DNA of 64,000 nt from Albifimbria verrucaria (lineage: Eukaryota; Ascomycota; Sordariomycetes; Hypocreales; Stachybotryaceae), in the NCBI GenBank assembly GCA_020081605.1, contig JAHREC010000049.1, positions 930,001-994,000 of the forward strand, written 5' to 3'. Under the pieces are notes generated by a model. That model ran no database searches, was not told the origin of the DNA, and worked only from the letters and a program-made list of their open reading frames with translations. The number at the start of each line of letters is the position of its first letter. Positions within the stretch are counted from its first letter, which is position 1. Positions 34,926-47,700 of the stretch are shown one piece after another. The translations under genes and the position numbers were made by a program.

Positions 34926-37900
34926 CTATCTCTCTTCTCTAACAGCCGCCTTAAGCAGCCACGCCGGGGCCCTCGTAGTCACCCCGCTCTCGCTGCCAGT
35001 CTGTCCGTTCGCGGACGACTCCTCTTGTGTGTACTTGTCCCAGTTCGCCAGAACCGCGCCAATCTTTGGCGAGTTCGTCAGCTTGTACACGTCCTCAAAG
35101 TACTCCTTTGTCAGCGCGAAAGGCTTCGCTGTGACGTTGGGGATGTACTTTCCGACCAGCTTAGACGGGTCAATCGTCGTCTTGTTGATCTTCTTGAGCA
35201 AGAAAGATCGGAAGGCTTGACACCCGACCGCAAGAAGGTCGAGTGGAAGGGCACGTCAATGCCGCGCAGAGGGATCGTGGCGAATCCACGCTCCAGCTCC
35301 AGAGGCAGCGGCTTCTTCAGCGTCTGCTCGGCGCAGCCTCGGATGATTGGCGGAGCGCGTCCTTGGCCTCCTCGAGGTTGCTCCTCATCTCCTCGATATC
35401 AATCTGCTGCTTCTTGACAAAGTTGGTCACGCCAGCGAGCGTGTCAAGGGCACGCAGGTCACCAGCACACACGTACTGCATGTTGGCGATGTTGTAGTTG
35501 ACAATCTCCAGCAGCCAGCCAGTCTCCTCGGCAATGTTGTTGACAACGAACTGCAGAGCCTCTTCGTTGAATGTCTTGGAGATACGGCTGGGGTTGACGG
35601 CGCACATGGAGTAGTTGGATCGGCCAGAGGCGTCACGCTCGACGGCAACCTGCATGGTCAGACCACGGTAGAAGACGACCGAGACCAAACTCTCAATGGG
35701 CATGACGTCAGCCAGGGCAGCCAGGGCAGAGTACTCGCCCAGGGAGTGACCGGCGAAAGTGCTGTCTCGCTGGACAAGACCCTTGGCCTTCATGTCCTCG
35801 AAACTGGCCTTCTCCATAAGGGTCAGGGCAGGCTGCGTGAACTGTGTGGCAGACAGCAGACCAGTGGGTGACTTGTAGGTGTAGGAGGTGGTCTTCTCAT
35901 CAATGTCCTTGAAGATACGCTCAGACTTGATGGAACCATCGGCAGCCACAGTCTCGAAGGTCATGGCCATGTAGTTCTGGCGGATGGCCTTACCACGGGG
36001 ACCACCGAAGTGAACGGTGAGCTCCTTGGGGTTGTTCTTGACAATGTTGGTGATGGAGAAGCCTAATCATAGTTAGCATCAAGTTTGCCATGACATTTTC
36101 TAAATTGTAGGGATATAACTTACCATAGTTGTCGAGGAGGTACTTGTCGGCACGGTCCCAGACCTCCTTGGCAACGGGGCTGCTCGCGTAGAGCTCCATA
36201 CCCATACCCTGCTCCTGAGAGCCCTGGCCGGTGAACACGTAGGCGGTCACGGGTTGCTCAACCTCAGCCTCACCAAGCAGAACCTTCTCCTCAGTCTCGG
36301 CGTTGGAAGCCTCAACCTTGATGATCTTGCGACCAGCAACCATACCAACGTGCTGCAGCTTAACCTGAATATCATCGTTAGGCAGAACCATGCCAACCAA
36401 GGAGGCATGGAAGCTGCGAACGCGACCAATGTTGTTCTCGGCAGCCCAGGTCTCGACCAGGCTACGCACAGCAGCGCTTGAGTACATGCCGTGAGTGATG
36501 GTTCCAGGAAGGTTGGCATAGCTGGAGAAGACACGAGAGACGTGGATGGGGTTGTAGTCGCCAGAGACACGGGCATAGGTCTCGTTGGAGGCAGGGGCGC
36601 GGAGCTGCAGAGGAGTCTTGCCGCTGAGAGGGATGGGGTTCTCAAAGTTGATGGGCTGGTCGATGGGCGAGCCGAAGCGCTCAAGGTAATCAATGACGGG
36701 GTTACCGTGCGACTCACCAGCCTCGTAATCGACGCTAGCGACCTGGATGACCTCCTTAGTAGGCAGCTCAAGCAGGACCTGACCTTGAGTCTGCACGCTG
36801 CTGAAGATGTCCTTGTTCTTGTAACGCATGAGACTCTGCAGGCGGAAGGTCAGGGTCTGGCCGAGGAGATCAATGTTGTTGGGGAGCTCATCAATGGCGA
36901 ACCACTGCTTGGAGCGCAGAACAGCGACGTCCTTGGTGGTGCCGAGGTGAAGCTGCATGGGTGTCTCGATCTTGCGCTGGAAGGTGTTCTCATAATCGGT
37001 GTAGGCACCGCGGTACAGGAACTGAGACGTAACTTCCATGACAGCCTCACCGTCGCGGACAATGGTTCCGCAGACCTCAACCATCTTGCCAGACTCCTGG
37101 TTGATGACGGCGTTGATCTGAGCGGTGGTGGAAACCTCGTCTCCCTTCTTGAGAGGCTCGGCACCGGGGAGCATACGGAACTGGTTAGACAGATGGACCA
37201 GCTTCAGCAAATCACCGTCAATGGTGCGAGGGAAGATGGGCTTGGTGATGGCCTTCCAACCAACGACAATGGCAAAATCCATAGGGGCGTACATGATCTT
37301 GCCAGGTCGGTCAACGAAGGCTTCACCAGTGTTTCCGACAGCATGGACAAAGTCGTTGATGTCCTCGCTGGTGATGGTAGCCTTGCCACCATCGAACTTG
37401 CTAGTGACAACAGCATCCAGATCCAAAGTCTCGTTACCGAACCACGCCTTCCAGTAGAACTCCTTGATGCGGTCGTTGCGGCCCTCCATAACCTCATGGA
37501 TAGGGAGTAGCCTGCCTCTGGGTAGTAGTTGAACTTGAGAGGCAAAGCAATGGGCTCGCCGAGAGCAGTGGTCTCCTTGATCAGGTTGACAAGGATCTCG
37601 TTCTTGCCAATCAGCTTGACCTCAATGACGTGAGCATACTGGTTGGGTCTGGGCTGCTCCTTGACGATGATGGAGGTCTTGGTAGGGTCGTTGGGGTACA
37701 AAATCTCAACGTAGAGACCGCGATCAGGGGCGAAGATTCGTCGCATAGGGTTCGTCTGGAACTTCTGTCCCTGAACGACAACATCAGACATCAGCAGAGC
37801 GTGTCTCCAGTTGCGGTTGGGCCCAGCAAGCAGCGACAGCCACGAGTCAATGGAAGGCATAGTGGCGGCAGCAGAGGCCGAAAGACGATAAGTGTTCTTG

Positions 37901-40900
37901 TTGGCATCGTAGCTGACAGTAAGACCTTCAACATCCAAGGGGATCTCTGAATCAACAATCTTTCCACCCAGGTATTCAATGGTGGGGAGGGCGGCTTCGT
38001 TGTTGTTGTACAAGTCCCTCTTCAGGGCAGCCACGTGGGCCTCGTGGATACCATCGAGGATATCCTTAATGGGCTCATCCAGGATGGTGGAGAACTTGGC
38101 GGCCATAGGTCCCTGAAGGATACAAGTACGGCCAACATCCTGGTCGATAACTGCATCCAGGTCCTCAGACTGCCAGAGGGAATCCTTCTTGAAGAAGAAC
38201 TCAAAGTTGTCATCAAGAGCAGGAACAAAGGTAACAGGCTTCTGGCCAGGGCGCTTGCAAAGGATGTAGAAGTACTGGACATCCTGAGCGTTGATGATCT
38301 GATCCTCAGCCTCGGGGTAGTAAGATAGGATGCGCTTGACGGCAGTGAAGGGGTCGTCAAGCTCAGCATAAGACTGCAGGTGAGAAGGCTGACCAGGAGT
38401 AGAAGTGAAACGCTCCTCGACACGGTGAATAAAGTCACCAACCAGGCGGGTGTAAGAGGCGTCGATCCATCGAGACTGGTGTCTAACGTACAGAAGATCG
38501 ACGAGACGGCGGACGACCTCAGCGTAGGTCATGTCCTCCAAGTCAACGGTCTTGCCAGCCTTGTTGCGGCCGAACCACACCTTCTGGAAGTCGTCGTTGA
38601 GCTTCTGGATGATGTAGTTGCGGTTCTTCTGGAGCTCAGCAACTCGCTTCTCCTTAGGCAGGCTGAAGATCTTTTGGTCCATCTCAGCCCAGAAGCGAAC
38701 ACCACGAGTGGCCAGCTTGTGGATGGGCTCGCCCATCTCGGAGCGAACAGTGATGACACCACCGGCAGGGCCCTTGTAAGTGTCCTCCCAGCCCATGTCG
38801 TCGAGACCAGGGGCGTCCACAATGGCCTGCTTAGCAGCCTTGCTGGTGTGGGCCTCCTTGGCGACCATCATACGGCTTCCGAAAAGACAACCGTCGAAGG
38901 GCATAGGGGGTATCCATACTTCTTAGACCAGTCACCAGTAAGGTAGGGGTAGGTGTCCTCGGCACCTCCGAAACCACTACCGGCAACCAGGACAATGTTT
39001 TCCTGGCGACGGATACGGCCGTACATCTGGAGGATAGGCTGGTGGAAATCCTCGAAAGAGTGGTGACCACCACCACGACCACCAGTCCACTGCAGGATGA
39101 CAGGGAAGCTAGGGTGAGCCTTGGCAATGTTGATGACTGCCTGGATAGCGTCACCGGAGCCAGGCTTGAGAGAGAGGTGCTTGAGTCCGAGAGTCTCAAT
39201 GTACTCGGAAGCAACCTCAATCGAGGGCACACCAGCACCAATGGTCAAACCCTCAATGGGAACACCCTCAGCGCGAAGTCTGCCAATCAGAGGAATCTGC
39301 CATCCCATGGCGCGAGGGTTGACATAAATGAGGTTGACTGAGATACCACGGCCAGGGGAATGGCGCGCTCAATCTTGGTGAGAGCCTCGGTCATCTTCTT
39401 GGCGTTGAAGTAACCACCACCGCCCAGCTCAATGTGGTAGCCGGCGTTCATGGTAGCAGCAACGAAATCCCAAGGAACTGTAGCGGGCGTCATACCAGCA
39501 ACGACGATGGGTGGAAGACCGAGCAGTCGGCTCATCTTCGTATCAACGTAGGTGCGGCCCTTGGAGGTCTTGACCAGGCGAGGGCCAAACTCCTTCACCC
39601 AGTCAATGGCATACTTGATGGCATTTTCCTCATCCCTATCGAAGAGCTCGGCCTTGACTCCAACCTCGCCGATGGAGCTCTCCATGGCGCCGGCCAGAAT
39701 GACACGAACACCAGTGCCCTCCTTGTTTCTGCTGGTCAGGATACCCAGGCCAGAAACACCACCAGGGCCAAAGTCCAGGATGTGGGTGGCCTTGGGGAAG
39801 ACGGTGGCGGTCTCCCAGTTGACGGCATCACGGGTGATGAGGCGAACAAGGGTAGGAATAATGTTGCCCTTGACCTCAGTTCGGAGATCCTTGCCAGTGT
39901 TGGTGTCGAAGACAGGAATGCCCAGGAGCCTGCGTCAATGTTGACGTCCTTCAAGTCCTCGTAGATAATGTCGGTCGCCTCAGCCAAGTACTTGCTGTGG
40001 AAAGGAGCAGTGATGGGCAAGAAACGGTTGACAAAGCGAACCTTGCGCTGAGTGAAAGGAATTCGGGTCTGGTCGAGACCAGTGGGAGCCTTGACCTTGC
40101 GCAGTCGCGAGTTGAGACCGTAAAGGGAGGCAGGAGGACCAGTGACAACCATGTTGCGAGGGCTGTTGATGAGAGAGATGCTGATGTGTCGGTGGGGAGG
40201 CAGGTACTGGTTGGTGGCGTCGATGTGGTTCTGAACCTCGGACTGAGGAAGATCGCGGATGCTCAGCATGGGAGTAGGGTTACCCTCGCCGTGCTCCAGA
40301 GACTCGTGAAGCATGGAGGGCGTCATGGAGGTGATGGGGAAGGCCTGCTGGCTTCGGGTACCAATCCAGAACAGAACGGTCAGGGTAGAGGTGACGATTT
40401 CGCGCCACGACTCCCAGGAATCGGCAGCGGCAGTGGCAGCGGCCATGACGATACCCTGCGAGTGACCAGTGGTACCGCTGATTCTCTCTCGCAAATGACC
40501 GGGGTGAATGCCCAGGACCTTGCAAGTAACCTCGTAGTGAGCCATCTGGATGAGTCCGATCAACGGGAAGCTGACGGGAGCAGACACCAGGTAGTCGACA
40601 TCGGGGGTAGAATCAGGGTTGTGGAGCCACTTCAGGACATCCAGTCCCTTGGGAACATCTTCTCAGCAGCGGGGTGGTTGGAGAGAGTCTGAAGCAGGTC
40701 GGCAGAGGTTGTGATGAGCTCGCCGATGAAGCTGGAGTAGGTGGTGAAGATCTGACGGAGCTCGTCAAAGTATTCCTCGATGTTGCCCTGGCCACCAAAA
40801 ATAGTGTAGATGTTGGCAGAGCCATCGTCGGCAGCACGGAACAGAGCCGACTCGTGCGGCTTGATGGTGCGGTTTGCGACGGCACGAGCGCCGTAGTAGC

Positions 40901-41314
40901 TCTTGATGACCTCGAGCTTCTTGGCCTCAATGCCGGGAAGAGAGGCGGCAAGGGCGTGAGCCTCATTGCCGCGGAGGAAGGCACGCTCAAACTCGTTAAG
41001 AACGAGCTTCAAAACCTCCTCGTAGGAACCCTGGGCGTCATCCTCGCCCTCGTCGACCTCGTGGGCGACGAAGCCCATGTATCTAGCGACAAGCTCGGCT
41101 ACGGAGGAGGGCTCGTCATCTTGAGCGAGCTCGTCTGTGGCGGCGGGTAAGCTCGCGACGAAGCGTTCTTTGAGCTGAGAGGCGTGGAAGTGAAGGTTGG
41201 TGGGGATGAGGAAGGACGTCTCGAGGAGCCGTGGGACAGGGTCAGCGGTCGGAGGGAGGCGCTGGATCGAGGTGTCGAGATGCCCGTCTGGGGGCCAGTT
41301 CCGGTGCCGTACAT
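34926..41314 (-). CDS. FAS1: Fatty acid synthase beta subunit
   Basis: Cytosolic fungal type I FAS beta chain (FAS1 in yeast, fasB in Aspergillus), partner of the alpha chain encoded divergently to its right. Domain order is normal: acetyltransferase (GTTGHSQG), enoyl reductase with FMN site ([20 protein letters not shown]), dehydratase hot-dog folds ([22 protein letters not shown]) and malonyl/palmitoyl transferase ([12 protein letters not shown]). The start is [18 protein letters not shown] at 41314. One intron, 36063-36123, lies in the transferase region. Eight single-base losses break the frame: about 41226, 40655, 39930, 39354, 38908, 37504, 35350 and 35219, mostly in C runs on the coding strand. 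Restoring them gives exactly 2112 codons (2111 residues), typical of the family. An essential 6-kb gene broken eight times argues strongly for sequencing error. Confidence 0.96.
36063..36123 (-). other. FAS beta intron
   Basis: 61-bp intron with GTAAGT donor, CTAAC-type branch (GCTAACTATG) and TAG acceptor. It joins LLDNYG to [11 protein letters not shown] in frame, matching family sequences. Confidence 0.85.
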
Positions 41315-44300
41315 GGCGAAAGGAGAGAAGCGGAAGGATTGAAGATGAAGTTTTGGGGTATCGAGGACGTCTGCGGGGCAAAGTCAGTCAAAAGCTGGGC
41401 TTGGAGGCGAAAACGAAAGACCTGGGGACTTACAGATGAGTGTCGACTCTCTGGTTTAGCTGAGCACTGTTCAACCGCGGCTGTGGACTGCGCTGGATGA
41501 AGAGAGGTGCGTCAAGCAGGGAATTATTCCTTTACCAATCGTGGATTGGGTGCTCAAGAGGGGAGCAAAGATGGGCTTCGAGAACGGCGGTGGACGACGC
41601 CGGTGAAGCTCAACTTTTGGTACAGAGAGAGAGAGAGGTCGGGATGGACGGAAAGGAAGAGGAATCCCAAAGGGCAGTGATGATGGCGATGCCAGGGAGA
41701 TAGATGAGGGAGTGAACTTGGGGAGAAGGAGTGGTTTCCTCAACGTATAAGGGAAATTGAGGGAAAAGAGCAAAGGCGTGGACGAGAACCAAGCCGCATC
41801 CACCGTCGTCTTGCGAGAGAGTGGGTGTGTACGTTAGCTGTGGCTACATAAGGTAAGGGAGAAGCTCTTGCGGAACCGGCCCAAAAAAATTCCAGTTCTG
41901 TTGGGGACTGGAGGCGATGAGATGGTTGCGACCAGTCTTTGCAGCGTCCTCATTGGCATGCAGGGCCCTACAGAATCGCGTGGCTGCTGGACCCCCTGCC
42001 CCGGGGCTTGTACCGTCTTTTGGGACAAAACCAAGGGTCCGGGGCTTGTACCGGTACTTGCAACCTAGTTGAGCCCCCTCCCCTCTGATTGTCTGAGCAT
42101 CTCCTCCTTCACCAACCATCTATCTCTGCTAGTCATGGACCATTCGCTCGATAGACTGCGGGCTAGCCAACCAGCCCTCGCCTTGCTGAGATTTGCGTTG
42201 CATCGCAACCGTGAGTTTACCGGACCGAGACTTGTCGGCTCGACTGTCCTGTTAGTTCAAGGGACCTTCTAGGATCAACACGCCTTTAAGCATGGTCCTT
42301 GGATATTCGTACGGAGCAGTCCACGGCGGTAACTCAAGTCCAGTATACATCATTTAGTTGCCAACGACAAGGCAACTTCTTGTTCACTTTACACTCCCCT
42401 TCCTCTTCCCTTCCGAACTCCATTCCGTAACTATGAATAGCGTCGGCCCTGCGTCTCCAGAACCCCCACGGTTCTTCGGCTCCGGGAAGACATGTAACAA
42501 CAGTTGAGCCGTCGCCAAGCAATGAAACAGACATCTACCTTCGGTTTCTACAAGCCACACTCCAGTCAATCTCCATCAGGGCAACCTATAAAGCCAACGG
42601 AAGCAATCCCACCATCGATGACGGGCCGAAGATGACACCTACAGCCGGAGAGGTGGCTGAAACCCTCCCGCCAGGAGGCTCTGTTCATCTGCTCTACCTT
42701 ACCCTACGAAGCTTCGTCGTCACCTGCTTCCGGGGTTGCGGAACAACTTGGACTTCAACTGTTGACCACGATTTGGGTTTCACCTAATGCACCGCAGGAC
42801 AACTGGAGCTCAACAGGTCCAGGCTGCCAAAGTGCCACACATTTTATCGTGCGATTGTTATCTAATTCGTGAAAGTGCATGCTAGGCCCACCAAAAGCTT
42901 GGGCATGCACCTTACCCTGATTACATACGGAAGGATGATGTTGAGCAAGGGTCGAAACCATGAGTGTGGAATCTGGACAGCGGCTCTCGCCCCGGCTCCG
43001 GCAGAGCGACAGTGGCTACGGTTGGCAACGAATACCTAGCAGGTCGCAAAATGCAGGTAATCAACCATCCACGGTTCGACACGGACGCTACGAGGGATGG
43101 ACTTTCAACCTTGGCCGGTACGGTACTTGTGGCAGACAGACGGAGCGGCGATGCCTCGACCCTATAGACCTGGGGTCAAGCGAGAGGCGAGGGGCAAGAG
43201 AGTACAAGACGATGTGCTGGTGGCGGAGACGAGGGGCGCTTGCAGGCCAGGTACCAGCTACAAGTAGCGATACTTTGTTGGCCTGGGCCATCCACTGTCC
43301 CAGCGAAATTGCACCCACTTTTCGGTTTCCCGGGTGCTACGGGTCGACTGTTTGAATGGGAGAACAGGGTAGGGGTTTGGGGCCGGGAACCCGGAAGCTT
43401 CCCGTCATCTTGCAGCTGGAGGAGATTGGGAACGAGACATTGAGAGGTACCCCTGGTGACGAGACAAGATGCGGACGACGCCTGTGGTGGGCGACGCCCG
43501 TCCATGGCAGTATCATGGATGGGGATAAGTATTTTGGCATGGCGATAAGACAAAGAGCCAATGTCGTGCGACGCCAAAGGCAGTTTTTCTCAGCGACGGC
43601 TCACTGACGACACCGTACATGTAACACGCCCACCGATCTGCCGTACCCGTTGTCAACGAGTGGGACCTTAGGCTAATGCAACCGCCGCATTTTGGAGAGG
43701 TACCTCGGGGTACCTGGCTCAGCAGGCGGTGTTGGAGGGATAAGCTGCGGTGACTGTTGGCCTGGGAATTGAAGACGGTGCGGGCACCAGGCGGCATAGT
43801 TTGAAGAAAGGCATACTTGGGTGAGACCAAGTAATTGTAATGGCTCTGCATGCAAAGCCATGACAAGACAAGCCATTCGAAATAGGGGTCGTTGGCTATA
43901 CTGCTTCCCCCTCCGCCTCTTCCTCCGCACCACCGAGAACAGAACAGAGAGAAAAAAATTAGGACCAAATGAAGGTACCCCAAGTCCACCCCAGAATTGC
44001 CCATTGGAGTGTGCCTCTCTAGGCCGGATTGGGCCTAGCGCGAGAATATGGTTGAGAAACATGCCGCAGACTCCCCAGCAGGCCAATTCTGATGCTGGCA
44101 GCCAGTGTCAATAGGGTGGTCTTGGGTGGTGTAAGTGAGCACTGCACGCTGCACGCCCCACCCAGCCAGGGGTTTGTCCCAAAAAGTCTCCCCCAATTTT
44201 TTTCTCTGGCCACTTCGCTACCCTGGGTGGATCCGAGCTGGTTCAACAATCGACAAGGCCCAGTCAGTCCGTCTCTTGTTGCTATACCTACCTCTACCTT

Positions 44301-44741
44301 TACCTTGCCTTTGCCTTTTTCCGCATCGTCTATCATCTCCTCCCTTCCCGCTCCCGCTCGAGGCCCATTCCTTTCCCCCTCTGTATCATCAATCTTGAGT
44401 TGCGTAGCATCCCATCCCGTTGCTTCGCCTCTCTCTTCCTTCGTCTGGGAAAGAGGATCGTCTGGGCTGTCGACCTCTCCATATACGACCTAATAATACC
44501 GTTCCCTTCATTCCTCCCGCTCTTTTCATCCTCCGCCAACTCGTAGTCTGCCGTCTTTGGGCGAATTCGAGCAGACGCTGGGCCATCGCCGCGATAGACA
44601 CCTCAACCCCCGTGTCTAGGTCCGCCAGATCTCCAACAGCTTTGTCTAGCATCGTCTCGACAGCTTGGTGATCTTTAGGGTTTTCTTCGGACTGCCCAAT
44701 TCCGCTTTCGTCTCCCCCGATCGCCTCACACTCCCTCCATC
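41315..44741. promoter_or_regulatory. Divergent FAS beta/FAS alpha intergenic region, 3.4 kb
   Basis: The two FAS genes are head to head, an arrangement common for the primary FAS pair in filamentous ascomycetes and suited to co-regulation. No supported coding frame lies between them. The right side (about 44270-44740) is rich in CCT and CTTT motifs, consistent with a long pyrimidine-rich FAS alpha leader. A GTAAGT on the minus strand near 41433 followed by AG acceptors could mark a leader intron of FAS beta. Specific FarA/FarB or other factor sites were not resolved. Confidence 0.55.
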
Positions 44742-47700
44742 ATGCGTCCCGAAGTCGAGCAGGAGCTTGCTCACACCTTGCTCATTGAGCTCCTCGCATA
44801 CCAGTTCGCCTCCCCGTCAGATGGATTGAGACCCAAGATGTCTTCCTCGCCGAGAAGACGGCCGAGCGTGTCGTCGAAGTTGGTCCCGCTGATACCCTCG
44901 GTGTCATGGCCAAGCGCACTCTAGCATCAAAGTACGAGGCTTACGACGCCGCCAAGTCGGTGCAGCGACAAATTCTCTGCTACAACAAGGACGCCAAGGA
45001 GATCTATTACGATGTCGACCCTGTCGAGGAGGAGCCCGAGCCGGCCGCTGCCTCCTCTTCCGCCCCGCTGCAGATGCTGGTGCTTCCGCGCCTGCCGCTG
45101 CTGCTCCGCTGCTGCTGCACCTCCTCCGGGTGCCGGCCCCGCGGCGCAGGTCCCTGATGAGCCCGTCCAGGCCATCGATATCGTCAGAGCCCTTGTGGCG
45201 CAGAAGCTGAAGAAGCCTCTGCTCGAAGTGCCCCTCAGCAAGGCTATCAAGGACCTTGTCGGTGGTAAGTTGACGCAGTACTGCATTTTTAGAGAATAAC
45301 AACACTAATTCATGGCCAGGTAAATCTACCCTCCAGAACGAAATCCTCGGTGACCTCGGCAAGGAGTTTGGCTCGACGCCCGAGAAGCCCGAAGATATAC
45401 CCTTGATGAGCTTGGTGCCTCCATCCAGGCCACCTTCAACGGTGCCCTTGGCAAGCAGTCACAGTCTCTCGTTGCCCGCCTGATCTCATCAAAGATGCCG
45501 GGTGGTTTCAACATCACAGCCGCGAGGAAGTACCTCGAGACGAGGTGGGGTCTGGGTCCTGGCAGACAGGACGGTGCCCTGCTTCTGGCCCTTACCATGG
45601 AGCCCGCCGCCCGTCTGGGCTCTGAGGGTGATGCCAAGGGCTTCCTCGATACTGTCACTCAGCAATACGCTACCAACGCTGGCATCAGCCTGTCCAGCGC
45701 TAGCGCAGCTGGCCCTGCCGCTGGCAGTGGTGGCGGCATGATGATGGACCCTGCTGCCATCGATGCCCTTACCAAGGATCAGCGCGCTCTCTTCAAGCAG
45801 CAGCTCGAGCTCCTGGCTCGCTATCTCAAGATGGATCTGCGTGCTGGTGACAAGGCCTTCATTGACTCGCAGAAGTCAGAGAAGCTTCTGCAGGCTCAGA
45901 TCGACTTGTGGACCGCCGAACATGGCGACTTCTACGCTTCTGGCATTGAGCCAGTCTTCCAGCCCCTCAAGGCTCGTACATATGACTCTTCCTGGAACTG
46001 GGCGCGTCAGGATGCTCTGAGCATGTACTACGACATCATTTTCGGCCGTCTCCAGACTGTCGACCGAGAGATTGTCAGCCAGTGCATCAAGATCATGAAC
46101 AAGTCGAACCCCAAGCTGCTCGAGTTCATGCAGTACCACATTGACAACTGCCCCACCGAGCGAGGAGAGACCTACAAGCTTGCTAAGGAACTTGGACAAC
46201 AGCTCATCGAGAACTGCAAGGAAGTCCTCGAGGTTTCCCTGCCTACAAGGATGTCGCCGTTCCTACCGGTCCCAGAACCACCGTCGATGCTCGTGGTAAC
46301 CTGAACTACGAGGAGGTTCCCGTGCCAGCTGCAGGAAGCTGGAGCACTACGTTCAGCAGATGGCTGAGGGCGGCAAGATCTCCGAGTACGGCAACCGTAC
46401 CAAGGTTCAGAGCGACCTGCAGCGCATCTACAAGCTCATCAAGCAGCAGCACAAGATGTCCAAGACCTCTCAGCTTGAGATCAAGAGCCTGTACGGTGAC
46501 GTCCTGCGCTCTCTCGCCATGAACGAGGCCCAGATCATCCCCAAGGAGAACGGCAAGAGCAAGAAGACTGGTCTTCGCGGCCCCAGCCACAGCAAGGGCA
46601 AGGTTGAGACCATTCCCTTCCTTCACCTGAAGAGAAAGACCATGCACGGCTGGGACTACAGCAAGAAGCTCACCGCCATGTACCTCAACTGTCTTGAGGA
46701 GGCTGCCAAGGATGGTGTGACCTTCAAGGACAAGCACGTCCTGATGACTGGTGCTGGTGCCGGCTCCATTGGTGCTGAGGTCCTGCAGGGTCTCATCAGC
46801 GGTGGTGCCAAGGTCGTTGTTACTACCAGCCGATTCTCCAGGGAGGTTACCGAGTACTACCAGTCCATGTACACTCGCTACGGCTCTCGAGGATCTCAGA
46901 TCGTTGTTGTTCCCTTCAACCAGGGCAGCAAGCAGGATTGCGATGCTCTCATTGAGTACATCTATGACCCCAAGAACGGTCTGGGCTGGGATCTTGACTT
47001 CATTGTTCCCTTTGCTGCCATCTCTACCAACGGTCGTGAGATCGATGGTATTGACTCTCGTGCTGAGCTTGCTCTCCGTATCATGCTTACCAACCTTGTC
47101 CGCCTTCTCGGTTGCGTCAAGACTCAGAAGGCCGAGCGTGGCTTTGAGACTCGTCCTGCCCAGGTCGTCCTCCCTCTCTCTCCCAACCACGGTACCTTCG
47201 GCAACGATGGCCTCTACTCCGAGTCCAAGATTGCTCTGGAGACCCTCTTCAACCGTTGGTACTCTGAGAGCTGGGCCAACTACCTCACCATCTGTGGTGC
47301 CGTCATTGGCTGGACCCGTGGTACTGGTCTCATGTCTGGCAACAACATTGTTGCTGAGGGCGTTGAGGCTTACGGTGTCCGCACTTTCTCCCAGCAGGAG
47401 ATGGCTTTCAACCTGCTTGGTCTCATGTCCCCTACCATCGTCGACATGTGCCAGGCAGAGCCTGTCTTCGCCGATCTCAACGGTGGTCTGCAGTTCATTC
47501 CTAACCTGAACGAGGCCATGACCAGGCTGCGCAAGGATATCATGGAGACCAGCGAGATCCGCAAGGCCGTCACCAAGGAGAGCGCCATTGAGAACACCAT
47601 TGTCAACGGTGCCCAGTCCGAGCTTCTGTACAAGAAGAAGACTATTGAGCCTCGTGCCAACATCAAGTTCGACTTCCCTAACCTTCCTGACTGGGATACC

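Noticed and set aside
36491..37510. 339-codon plus-strand open frame over FAS beta
   Set aside because: Antisense shadow of a highly expressed coding region; composition rich in Val, Asp, Gly and Leu, typical of reverse-complement reading.
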